Positions 26,709-34,497 of a stretch of 64,000 bases of DNA are shown one piece after another (the first letter of the stretch is position 1; every line of letters starts with the position of its first letter). The translations under genes were made by a program, and so were the position numbers. Under the pieces are notes generated by a model, which did no database searches, was not told the origin of the DNA, and saw only the letters and a list, made by a program, of their open reading frames with translations. The stretch covers positions 2,604,001 to 2,668,000 of the forward strand of contig NC_087381.1 of the NCBI RefSeq assembly GCF_963675165.1. The letters are read 5' to 3'. The DNA comes from Halichondria panicea. Lineage: Eukaryota > Porifera > Demospongiae > Suberitida > Halichondriidae.

Positions 26709-29700
26709 GACACACAAACACACTACCGTATACCTCGCTTGCGCATGCGCACCGAGGCATAATAATTATTTTTACTGGTTCTATAATTAGAACGTTTACG
26801 GCACACTGTATACCGTAGCGTAACTGATGACATGTACAGTGTACAGTGTGATTTCTAACTGCTTATACTTTTGTATACCCCACTACTACGAGGCTCAGAC
26901 TGTTTATTGCTCAAACTGTGTTGTTGGATCACCTCTCATTGTACACATACATGTACATGTAGCACTACAGTACTGACTTGTGTTCTCCTCCTCATAGGGG
27001 CTCTACTGACGCTGTGAAGCTAGCACATCAGTGTATAACCTCCCTCACCAAAGACCCCAGCCAAGAGCTACCACAGCTCATCCGTAGGATCACTGGAACA
27101 CCACCTATTACCACAGCCGCTCAGAAACGCTATGTACCTCCGTCAAGCGATCCTAATCCAACTCTGTACCCCTACGATGAGTTACCGGGTGCTCCACCAG
27201 CTACTGGGAACGCTACAGCACATGCGTACACTTCTGTGTCTTCTCCCATCACTGTGACAGCAAGCATCAGCAACCCTGCTAGATCACTACAGAAGAAATC
27301 GAGTAGTTCTCAGATTGTGCCTAGTGGAGTCACACCCGTGGCTGGTAGCAATAAGAGTAAGGCTAATACTACAGTTATTATGGCCTCACACGAGAAGGCT
27401 GTCATTGACACAAAGCCCACGTTTGTTACGAACGTTGTACCAACATCTCGTGCCTCGGTTATCGGCACTACAATGTCTGCTCAAGGTCTACCCTCAGGTC
27501 CTGCTCCTGTACTAGCGAGGAGCTCTTCAGCTGGGAGTACCGTACAGCCAGCCACTTCTGGTGCTGTACGTAAGCTCTTTGTTACATCCACTCAACCTGT
27601 GAAGCCACCACCAGCATCGAGGGCTCCATTTTCAAACAGCTCCAAGACGATTCTATCTCGTTCAAATTCAAAACCTATCATAACTCAAGATACTAGTACT
27701 GTCGTGAAATCTAGCAGCACTGAGTCAAATTGTAAACCTACTAACAATACGTATCCTCAACAAGTCCCTGTTAGTACAGCTAGCAAGACCATGTCCTACT
27801 CTCGAATTATAGCCCCTCAAGAAAGCATCAGAGGTCAGCCTAATGAAGTGATTGAACAGCCAGTCCAACAGATCATGAAATCACCCACCTTCTTTCAAGA
27901 AGCTGCCACACAGATCTCAAAACCAAAGAAAATCTCGACGTATTCGGATGCAGTTGGAAAGAAGTACCAATCAGCCATGGCTAGTGGAGTGAGCTGCAAT
28001 AACTTTGGTAACGAGAACGCTCGCATGATGGGATCAACTGGAAGTGTGTATCCACCATCTTCTAGTGTTGGTGGAGTCTCTCCAGCTCAGACCCAGTCAA
28101 CTAAGATGAACCTAGCTCCTGGAACTAGGCCTGTGGGTGACAATGATAAGGTGAGTGGTGATTGTCTTGTTTACAAGAGCCAGAATTCATGTACATACTG
28201 TACTTAAGAGCTGTATGTGCACATGATATGATTTCAGAAGTGTTACGTTATTGCTTCACTGCAGCTTACTTCTTGCATTCTTATTAAAGCATACTTCATT
28301 ATACATACATGTATGTAAGCCTCCTTTCATTAACAAAAGTACATCACTCACATTTATACATTGTATATCAGTTTTTCCTTTTAAGACCCTTTACCAATCT
28401 GTCTGGTAAGGGGTCATTAAGATAGGAAATCAAATATTACATGTACCTGTCACATTACTTTTATTAATTTTTCCTCTCCTGTTTTGTAGCCTGTAACCTC
28501 CCTTGCTGACAAGCGTAATGGCAGTAACACTCGTAGTGTCCCCTGGGGTGATCTGGTGGACAAGACCTCACCAGACTATCACCAACAAGGCTTTGAGGAT
28601 GAGAACAAAGACAAGCTCTCTCCACCTTCCTCTGGCCTTGGACCTATAGGACCACCCAGCAAGTGAGTTGTACTAGTGATTTTGAATCACCATAATCCAA
28701 TATTAATTGCACGGGTTGGTCCCACAAAAATCCAATCTCTCTTGTTGTACCTGTAAATCATAATAATTATACGTGCATGTTATGTACAGTGTATCTCTAC
28801 TCCCTTAGTCACATCAGTGCTTGTTGTACAGTAAAGTATTACATTGTTATGCTGGTGTAAAACTCTGCATTTAGTACACAGTGTTTGTATAGTGTTATTT
28901 GGTTTGTCCCTCTTCTAATTTAAGCATTCTCTCTATTTCCTCCAGGTCATGCAAGCCACTGAGCACTACCCCAGTATCAGCGGTCAAGAGTGGCCCTCGT
29001 AGCTACAGCCCCAGCTCTAGCAGACCCAGTCCAGCCGGTGTGAGCGCCTCTCCTCAAAGAGCTGAGTTATCCCCGGCAGCCAAGAGCCCTCTACTGGGAC
29101 CAGCCCCTCCAGGCCTACTACCGCCGCCTGATAAAGGTCAGTGTCATGAATTATCCAACAAATTCTGAGCCACACATGATAATGATAATAGGTGTGGGGA
29201 TAGATAGTATAGTTACACCTTCATAACTCCGTTAAAAGTTGAAACCCTGTGTGATCCATACCCTACCTGTGGTCAGGTCAAAGTGTTTTCCCTTCCGTTG
29301 TTTGTAGCTACAATGTAGCATTTACAATCATACTTAATGTATCCATTTCGTGAAGTTTTCACATGTACACTGTACATGTGAATAATTATACAGGCTGTAC
29401 TAAAAAGTCATTTTCCACAGTACCCTGTACATGATTTGTACATGTGCAGTGTGTATTGTGCCACAGTCTTAGTGTAGACTGTGTGTATTATTGATGATAT
29501 CTTACTGTACAGGCTATGGCAGCTCATTTCGACCTATCCATGGAGTGGAGTACTCGTCCCAGGCTGACACTCCTGGGTCCTCGAGTAATAACAGCTTTCA
29601 GACTCTTGTACCCACCCCTGTACGAAACCAACGCCCACCACTTCTAGCCACACCCCCTGGACTATCCATGTTACAGCAAGGTAAGCACAGGGGGGTTTTG

Positions 29701-32700
29701 TATGGACAGGAGTACCTTTAGTTCGATTTCTCATTCGTACTTTTCTTCAAGTTATACACGTTTTTTGACTTTTAAACAGATGTGGCCTTCTTTGTTAAGG
29801 GGTTGTTTGCACACAAACTGTTCATTTAGAATCGGTGCTGACAACCTTTGTGGTACAATATACAATATAGTTCGCCCTTCTTTAATGGTGACCATTGAGG
29901 AGTCTTCTACTCTATAGTGCTTGTCATAATAATTATTCCTAAAGAGAGTGTGTATTGCGATGTAGTCTGAGTACATTGTACATGTATTATTGAGGTCCCG
30001 CTAATCTAATAATCCAGTGTATCGTCCCTTCACAGGTGTTCGCCCTGGTTCAATCACACCCTTAGCATCACCAGACAAGATCTCTCCAAATAAGAGTCCT
30101 CCTCACCCATCCATGAACAAGGGCTTCAATCCAAATGCTCCTTCGTTTGTCCCCATGGCTCTTCAGCCAGGCCCAAGACCATCTGTGGTACGTTGGTTCT
30201 CTTCAGAGTGTATTATTTTGAATACACATACAGTGTACAATGTACATGTACATACATTTTTGTATCTCTAAATTGTTACATGTACACTCCGCATGTTGTT
30301 TAATTTTGAATATCCCCTTGGCAAACCTACATGTACATGTACCAGGAGCACATTAACAACTACATCTCATTTTGTGTGCTCTCTATTCACTTATACAGGT
30401 AACGACCAGTTCTATCCTAGGGGCTCCCCCTACTGTCAAGTACCATAGTTTTGGTCCACCCACTGCCGTTGCTGGGGGCAACTCGATCCTCGGTGCCCCT
30501 CAAATGCCTCCAATGTACGGTAACGCAAACACGCAGCCTAGAATGGTCTCACCCGTGCCGTCAATTTTCCCTAATCAACCCCCACCCCCTAATGTGATTC
30601 AAGCCCCTGGGCCCCCTCAAGGAACCCAACAACAACCACAGCCTGCTGGGGGGCAAACGTCAATTTTAGGACAGCCTCCCCCGATATTTGGGGGGACTAT
30701 GTTACCTCAAGGATTTTCACCAGCATTACAAAATCAGCCTCCAAGTGGTATTTTCGGTGGACCTCAAATTGAAAACAACCAAGCTCCACCCCAATCTCTA
30801 CAGCACCCTCCTCCTCCGTTTGGCATTAATTTGATACCATTTCAGGTCAATGGTCAACAACAACCATCTCAGAATTTCGTCGGAGTTCAGCCAACACAGG
30901 TTTTAGTTTCGACCCCTCTCGCTGACGGATTCCAAGTTCAATCTGACGCACAGCAAGTTGGTCATGCAGTGATTGTATCAGCCAACAACATGGACTTCTC
31001 TGCCAAAATGGTAGGCTCTGCGATGTATCCGAATAAATCTGGCGAAGCAGTCATCGATCTTCGTCAAATGTCAGCCAACACTGGACTCAGTATTGGTGTT
31101 CCCGGGCCTGTGTTGTTTTCGGCCACCACACACTCTCCCAATCTCCCCATTACGTCCCCTGGTGTGTCAGGAGTGAGAACCAACGATTCTCTGTTCAACT
31201 TGAGCATGGACAGTTTCTCTGGCCTCTACCCAAACACTCAGACAGTGTCTGTGGTAAAGGACCCCAAAGCAGCAGTGGACGCTCTCTACGCCAAGGGCTC
31301 TAAAAGTAAGTGAATATTTCTGTTTCTTTGTAGATACCCAAATTCATTATTGTATGGCTGCATGTCTCTTGTACGTGTACAGCTAGTGCATGTAACACAC
31401 ATTTACGGTACTCAGTGTTAAAAAATGTTTGTTCTTCCTACCCAAACAAGTTGTGAGTAATGTTACACATGTATAAGCTGTACTGGTAGAAATCATCGGG
31501 AGTTGTTCAGGCGTATTTTCACTTTTCATTGTGTTCCTGCAGTGGCCATGTCAGGGGAGGGTGTGATGGCTGATGGTCTGCTACCCATTGGTACTGAGCG
31601 TGCCCAGAAGAGCTCTGCCATGCCCTCATTCACTGTGCTAACTCCAGGTGTGTACACTGCGATATTTTTTTGTAGTACAGTGCACACACACCAGCCCATG
31701 CATGTACGTATTATACATGTAGATTAGTGCTGTGTAAAGTTGACTAGTACATATATGTACAATGTATGTACTTTAGTCTTGGTGTTATGCTCTAACACCA
31801 CCGTCTATATGATTATAGAATAGTGCTGGGTAAATATTGTGTTGAACTTTTGTCCTTTGTTGATTGTACAGGTATTCTGCCATCCAATGTTTGGAGTTAC
31901 TCAGGAAGTACTGGTACGTTAGCTACATGTGTCATCAGTATACGTGTACTGTACATACGATTATACATACATGTACGTGCCCATGCACATACTAATGTAG
32001 CATTTTGTGTAGCCTACGTACAGAGAGTAACTGTACAAGGCAATTTTCTTCCAAATTTTGTTTTTACCCCCAATGTCTCCTTCTCTCTACCCCCAGAAGA
32101 CAGTGACTGGTCCAAGGTGGGGCCGGTGGAGACCAGTTGGCCTAGCCTGCCTGACTCCACACTCAGCCCTCATGACACCCTCGAGTCTGTGCTGGGCAGA
32201 CTGGGCCTGCTTGACTACTATCATCTGTTACAGGTGATTAGACACAGTACTTGAATGAGCACTTCACAGTACAGTACAGTACAGTACAGTACAGTACAGT
32301 ACAGACATGTAATTGTATGATGTGCTATTAGTGACTGAAGCAATTAATCCCATATACATCCGGTCCAGTAATTGCACGTTGTCATTGCACTCGTGCTATT
32401 AATCCCATATTAACCAATTGTTCACATGTATGCTTATAGCTATTAATCATGTACAGTTTATAAAATCTTAGCTAGCTCACAGTTTTATATTTTACAGCGT
32501 AATGAAATTGATCTGAACGCCCTCATGCTAATGAGTGAACAGGACTTTGCTGAAATTGGACTACCTCCTGTAAGTTCCTAAAATTGCATATAGTGTGCAT
32601 AATTATACATGTACATGTACATGGATGTGTACGTAGTTTACAACGTTGTAAACGTCATGTAATTCCCTTGTGTGTAGAAGCTGTGTTATTAGAGTCTATT

Positions 32701-32879
32701 CCTTGCAGGGCCCGAGACAAACCCTTCTCCTCGGTATAGGTCGTGTCCCTACCCTCAACAGCCTGGACAGGCCAGTGTCTAAAGGCAACTCTGATGGTGG
32801 TGGTGTAGGCTCACCTCCCATCACTCACGACCAAGGCCCACCCTCCAACACACTCGGGCCTGCCTCTGCTTCTCAATAA
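4685..32879 (+). CDS. ANKHD1: Mask / ANKHD1-ANKRD17 orthologue (multiple ankyrin repeats, single KH domain)
   Basis: Large scaffold protein; in flies and vertebrates Mask proteins act as cofactors of Yorkie/YAP and in receptor tyrosine kinase signalling. I place 36 coding exons, all GT-AG and in phase, summing to 8862 nt (2953 aa). Exons 1-12: 4685-4977, 5555-6069, 7012-7140, 7568-7810, 8291-8419, 8844-8950, 9346-9467, 9872-10041, 10563-10762, 11268-11483, 11838-12047, 12296-13402. Exons 13-24: 20652-20775, 21073-21192, 21520-21734, 22066-22208, 22562-22667, 23081-23426, 23603-23703, 24001-24096, 24365-24481, 24649-24734, 24879-24952, 25131-25602. Exons 25-36: 25849-25998, 26998-28150, 28490-28662, 28946-29136, 29513-29680, 30036-30187, 30399-31305, 31543-31647, 31872-31913, 32097-32233, 32498-32569, 32709-32879. 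Residue-level match to human ANKHD1 is strong across both ankyrin blocks, for example SPLMLAAMNGHT and SDYTPLSLAASGGYVNI. Exon 2 and the C-terminal third are Pro/Ser/Gln-rich and poorly conserved. Intron 12 contains three other genes. Confidence 0.93.
5099..5236 (+). other. Possible in-frame cassette exon in Mask intron 1
   Basis: An open stretch of exactly 138 nt (46 codons) lies between a weak AG at 5097-5098 and a GT at 5237. Inserted between exons 1 and 2 it keeps the frame and would add a Ser/Asp-rich segment containing DSSDDDPDIESYSGSLSDSA. The composition looks protein-like, but the acceptor has almost no pyrimidine tract. It could be an alternative exon or a chance open frame. Confidence 0.35.
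7012..12047 (+). other. Mask ankyrin block 1 (exons 3-11)
   Basis: Residues about 270-778. Successive 33-residue ankyrin units with the TPLMEAA..GH..VV..LL..GA signature, for example GHTPLMEAASCGHV, ETALTLAACGGFIEV and DHTVLSLASAGGHISV. Block length matches the roughly 15-repeat first block of vertebrate ANKHD1. The unit before GESLLSLACSAGYYELAEVLL is only partly kept: exon 2 ends MQSLQRLLTQG where vertebrates have a fuller repeat. Confidence 0.9.
10267..10399. repeat. 31-bp tandem repeat, about 4 copies
   Basis: In the Mask intron between exons 8 and 9. The unit starts TACTGTATGCACAGTGTAG and repeats at 10267, 10298, 10329 and 10360, with a partial fifth start at 10391. Copies are nearly identical, so the expansion is recent. 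Confidence 0.9.
14019..14026 (+). promoter_or_regulatory. TATA box of nested gene 1
   Basis: TATAAATA, 98 bp before the ATG at 14117, inside a block that is conserved upstream of all three nested genes (GAGGCTCAGAG..AGCATGGCC). The retained position in three duplicated units supports a working promoter. Confidence 0.7.
14117..14575 (+). CDS. Small secreted cysteine-containing protein, nested copy 1
   Basis: An intronless 152-residue protein lying in Mask intron 12 on the same strand. It begins MNKLILISALLVATLSAVYA, a clear signal peptide. The 41 residues up to QEQAD are identical to the two downstream copies. The remainder has diverged: a basic segment (KNKGKKQLKKIRRQQ), then six cysteines (ICAHA, ICSDD, RCKKHC, LCVYH, LCGVP), an acidic EEAPEEVPEEP stretch, and the end GVPEPV. 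Relative to copies 2 and 3 it stops early at TAA; the acidic tail survives as untranslated GAGGATGAGGATTAT. I do not recognise the family. An even number of cysteines suggests a disulfide-bonded extracellular domain. Confidence 0.8.
   Translation: MNKLILISALLVATLSAVYASPYSSQERLLSLLENARQEQADEQDEIARIVLKNKGKKQLKKIRRQQIERICAHATLVYNICSDDVEEAPEEVPEEPVMVQGRCKKHCNLKQKIREGEIMEAALNMFVNDAEPTLCVYHEAIQQLCGVPEPV
16188..16195 (+). promoter_or_regulatory. TATA box of nested gene 2
   Basis: TATAAATA in the conserved upstream block, 101 bp before the ATG at 16289. Confidence 0.7.
16289..16804 (+). CDS. Small secreted cysteine-containing protein, nested copy 2
   Basis: Intronless, 171 residues, with the same signal peptide and SPYSSQERLLSLLENARQEQ segment as copy 1, followed by EEIGALARTAWWGNK and a charged helix-like stretch (RIRLEKEKDQLKVQ). 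Six cysteines: DCKSV, ICTHS, ICSGY, RCKGL, ICAYL and LCGVP. It ends with an acidic tail, EGDEDQDY. Much closer to copy 3 than to copy 1. Function unknown; probably secreted. Confidence 0.8.
   Translation: MNKLILISALLVATLSAVYASPYSSQERLLSLLENARQEQADKQEEIGALARTAWWGNKTTPKEKDCKSVRIRLEKEKDQLKVQICTHSTFVYHICSGYVEEVPEEPVTVQRRRCKGLASLRDTIRGHKDINSALEMFVSDSQPSICAYLETVQQLCGVPEPVEGDEDQDY
17116..17650. mobile_element. Non-autonomous DNA element downstream of nested copy 2
   Basis: About 535 bp, starting AAGTACTCGTTTCGCTTACG and ending in the approximate reverse complement (AAGTACCCGTTCCGTTTACG on the other strand), so terminal inverted repeats of at least 24 bp. It sits in the 3' flank of nested copy 2 but is missing from the matching place after copy 3. 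ATA flanks both ends and may be a target duplication. No transposase frame. Confidence 0.65.
18630..18637 (+). promoter_or_regulatory. TATA box of nested gene 3
   Basis: TATAAATA in the conserved upstream block, 95 bp before the ATG at 18725. Confidence 0.7.
18725..19240 (+). CDS. Small secreted cysteine-containing protein, nested copy 3
   Basis: Intronless, 171 residues, near-identical to copy 2 except for a proline-rich insert (WWKPKPKPPPTKN) and scattered changes. Six cysteines (NCKSV, ICTYS, ICSGY, HCKNY, ICAHL, LCGVP) and the acidic tail EGDEDQDY. Upstream sequence, TATA box and 3' flank also match copy 2, so the whole transcription unit was duplicated. Function unknown; secretion is inferred from the signal peptide. 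Confidence 0.8.
   Translation: MNKLILISALLVATLSAVYASPYSSQERLLSLLENARQEQADEQEEIGAVARTAWWKPKPKPPPTKNCKSVRRGLEKEKDQLKVQICTYSTFVYDICSGYVEEVPEEPVTVQGHCKNYAGLRNTILEYKGINSALEMFVSDSQPSICAHLEAVQQLCGVPELMEGDEDQDY
19766..20440. mobile_element. MULE-like non-autonomous transposon with 9-bp target duplication
   Basis: A 675-bp element in Mask intron 12. Its ends are CAGAGGAGGGAGGACACGA and the exact reverse complement. The inverted repeats extend about 110 bp per side (to about 19876 and from about 20325) with indels. Flanking copies of GATTTAGTC at 19757-19765 and 20441-20449 form a 9-bp target site duplication. The matching place after nested copy 2 (about 17875) reads AATTTAGTCAGTTGGG uninterrupted, an empty site. 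A 9-bp duplication with long inverted repeats fits Mutator-like elements. No transposase is encoded. Confidence 0.85.
20652..20775 (+). other. Acidic linker exon of Mask (exon 13)
   Basis: First exon after the 7.2 kb intron that hosts the nested genes; residues 1148-1188. Rich in Asp and Glu (TSDEEAGNDEDDDGLDGDES). It joins the disordered exon-12 region to ankyrin block 2. Confidence 0.8.
21073..24096 (+). other. Mask ankyrin block 2 (exons 14-20)
   Basis: Residues about 1189-1564. Near-human conservation: ESNHDTALTLAAAGGHDELV, IEHRDKKGCTSLILAA, RTKDTALSLACTGG, ETNRNTALTLACFQGRHEV and NRKITSLMIAFKRGHLKVV. About ten repeats, as in vertebrate ANKHD1. Followed by the conserved cap FPSDSELTRFI and a basic segment, KRAKKKRQKEKKQ, in exon 22. 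Confidence 0.9.
22228..22382. mobile_element. Small MITE, CCGTAAGCGTTCTAATTATAG family
   Basis: About 155 bp in the Mask intron between exons 16 and 17. Ends ACCGTAAGCGTTCTAATTAT and its approximate reverse complement, AT-rich centre. A second copy of the same family at 26102-26803 is split by another insertion. Confidence 0.8.
25849..27093 (+). other. Mask KH domain (exons 25 and start of 26)
   Basis: Residues about 1810-1885. Preceded by the family's EEGWKEVGRR segment. The fold follows vertebrate ANKHD1: KKISIPLSVFGQIVGKSSAN..AIEIDK..RSLTIRGSTDAV. The GxxG nucleic-acid-binding loop, GRGG in human as I recall it, reads GKSS here (25895-25906), so the second glycine is gone. KH identity is secure from context; RNA binding is doubtful. 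Confidence 0.85.
26102..26803. mobile_element. Nested insertion: a MITE split by a second element
   Basis: Outer element: the same family as 22228-22382, with its left half at 26102-26213 and right half at about 26761-26803. Between them lies a 547-bp insert (about 26214-26760) that ends GCGCACCGAGGCAT and begins GCGGTGCTGATGCCTCGG, with a CA microsatellite near 26671-26702. The insert is related, in reverse orientation, to 38266-38750 and partly to 52440-52560. It lies between the two exons that encode the KH domain. Confidence 0.75.
30125..30154 (+). other. PAM2-like motif in Mask
   Basis: Exon 30 encodes FNPNAPSFVP (residues about 2456-2465), close to the PAM2 consensus LNPNAxxFxP that binds the MLLE domain of cytoplasmic poly(A)-binding protein. 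It sits in an otherwise disordered Pro-rich region, as PAM2 motifs usually do. Binding itself is inferred. Confidence 0.65.
32097..32879 (+). other. C-terminal SAM-like domain of Mask (exons 34-36)
   Basis: Residues about 2853-2910, split by two introns. LESVLGRLGLLDYYHLLQ is followed by RNEIDLNALMLMSEQDF and AEIGLPPGPRQTLLLGI, giving the helix pattern of SAM domains (LGL..Y, EID...L..L.E.D...IGL..G.R..LL). The last 40 residues are low complexity. I do not recall a SAM domain in vertebrate or fly Mask, so the ANK-KH-SAM order looks unusual. Confidence 0.75.
32269..32304. repeat. ACAGT pentanucleotide microsatellite
   Basis: Seven or so perfect ACAGT units in the Mask intron that divides the SAM-coding exons. 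Confidence 0.85.
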
Positions 32880-33753
32880 CAGGTGAGAAAATTCAAACAT
32901 AGATGTGAGGTGCGGTCATGTGACATCGTACAGCAGTCCCTATGTACACAGGATTGCATGACCATGCATGATAACTTTTGTGTAGATGTCCTCTAATATG
33001 ATAGTTGTCAGTCAGCTGCATGTTCAATGTACAGTGCAGTACGTCTTGAATTGTCTGGTATAGCGTGTACTATTCTCGTACGCCACTGTAACATGTTATG
33101 TAAAGGCCAGGTTCACACCATAGACACGTGCATGGATTGTAGGAGAGTTGAAAAATTCCGCATGTACATGTTGGTTTTTACCACTTTTCTTTGTATGGGT
33201 TTGTTTTCAAACTGTCAGTGTACGCAATGATTGACTGTGGTCTTGTTCTTGTCTTGCAGGATGTATGGATTGGACGTACGTACAGTACTGTATACCAATA
33301 GAAACTTAATGCTGAACGGAATTGATTGTCGATTGTGTACAACTGAATCGATCCAACTTCTGAACAATCCATTATTGAGATTGCTATGTTTATTATTGAT
33401 TAGTGTATAGTCTATGCATCACTATTTGAGGTGTACGATTCATGCTGTGTGTCCTTATGGCTTGTGAATGTAGCACTTTACCTCTATTGTTATTGTATTG
33501 TATTGTGAATACTTTCTTCTCTTGAAACTTCTGATAATTATATGACTTAATCAACTGTGTGCATGAACCGTATAGCACTTAATTTTTACCCGCTGTTTTA
33601 ATTAGGTATAGCAATTCTCCACGTAAATTAAGTCCATGAAATACTTAGCTAACGGAAAAGACGCAATGTCATTTGACCAAAAATGAATATAGCATGCATG
33701 TCAACAGAATGTTTTTAGAGGCACTTCCACGAAAAGTTTGCACTATATAATAG

Positions 33754-33890
33754 TTAGACACTGTTTTGGAGGTGTCCATGTGATTTAGAAGCCCTCAGCC
33801 ACTTTAGTACCCTCGCTATGCTCGGAATACTAATCAGTGCCTTTGGGCTTCTAAATCCCATGCATAGACACCTCCAAAACAGTGTCTAGA
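33754..33890. mobile_element. Foldback MITE, TTAGACACTG family, copy 1
   Basis: A palindromic element of about 135 bp. TTAGACACTGTTTTGGAGG at one end and its near reverse complement at the other enclose GATTTAGAAGCCC / GGGCTTCTAAATC. Lies in the 3' flank of Mask. Related copies occur at 52861-52993 and 53819-53954. The rest of 32880-34497 holds no gene that I can see. Confidence 0.8.
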
Positions 33891-34235
33891 TATTAGTGCA
33901 CATGCGCAAATCGCTTGACTACAATACAATTACTTGACAACGGAATACTAGGTTAGACACTATTATGTAGCTGACTTTGATCACATCTCTGTATGACAAT
34001 ATAATTATTACGCATGCATGTACAATTAATGTAGCTACGTAGGTAAACAAACAGACATACAATTGCAAATTATAAACCAACTTTAATTGGTTTGCTATAA
34101 GGATTAATTTTATGGCAATGTAAACCACTGCGCCCATGCCATTGGATAAATCCCTAGAACCAGTATTACACAATGTTGTATAACTATAACTTGATTCTTT
34201 CAGACTCATAAAAATTTTATCGTTAATGCATTTTG

Positions 34236-34470
34236 GAGTCTCGTGGTGTTCCAACAGTGAAAAAATAATAATGAAAAGTGGTACATGTATAAGACAAACG
34301 ATAAATGAGGATAAGAATCAAGTACTATATATATATATACATGACATTGTATACATGCATGACTTATTTAGCGTTCCAACAGACTCAGTGAAAATAATAA
34401 TGAAAAGTGGTAACGCAAACGATAAATATGAGAATCAAGTACACTACATGACATTGCATAATACTTGTAC
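34236..34470. repeat. Diverged tandem duplication, about 120-bp unit
   Basis: GTTCCAACAG..GTGAAAA and AATAATAATGAAAAGTGGTA, followed by ACGATAAAT..GA..GAATCAAGTAC and CATGACATTG, appear twice in the same order. AT-rich and noncoding. Confidence 0.65.
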
Positions 34471-34497
34471 TGGGTGGCATAATTATAAGGTTTTTGA

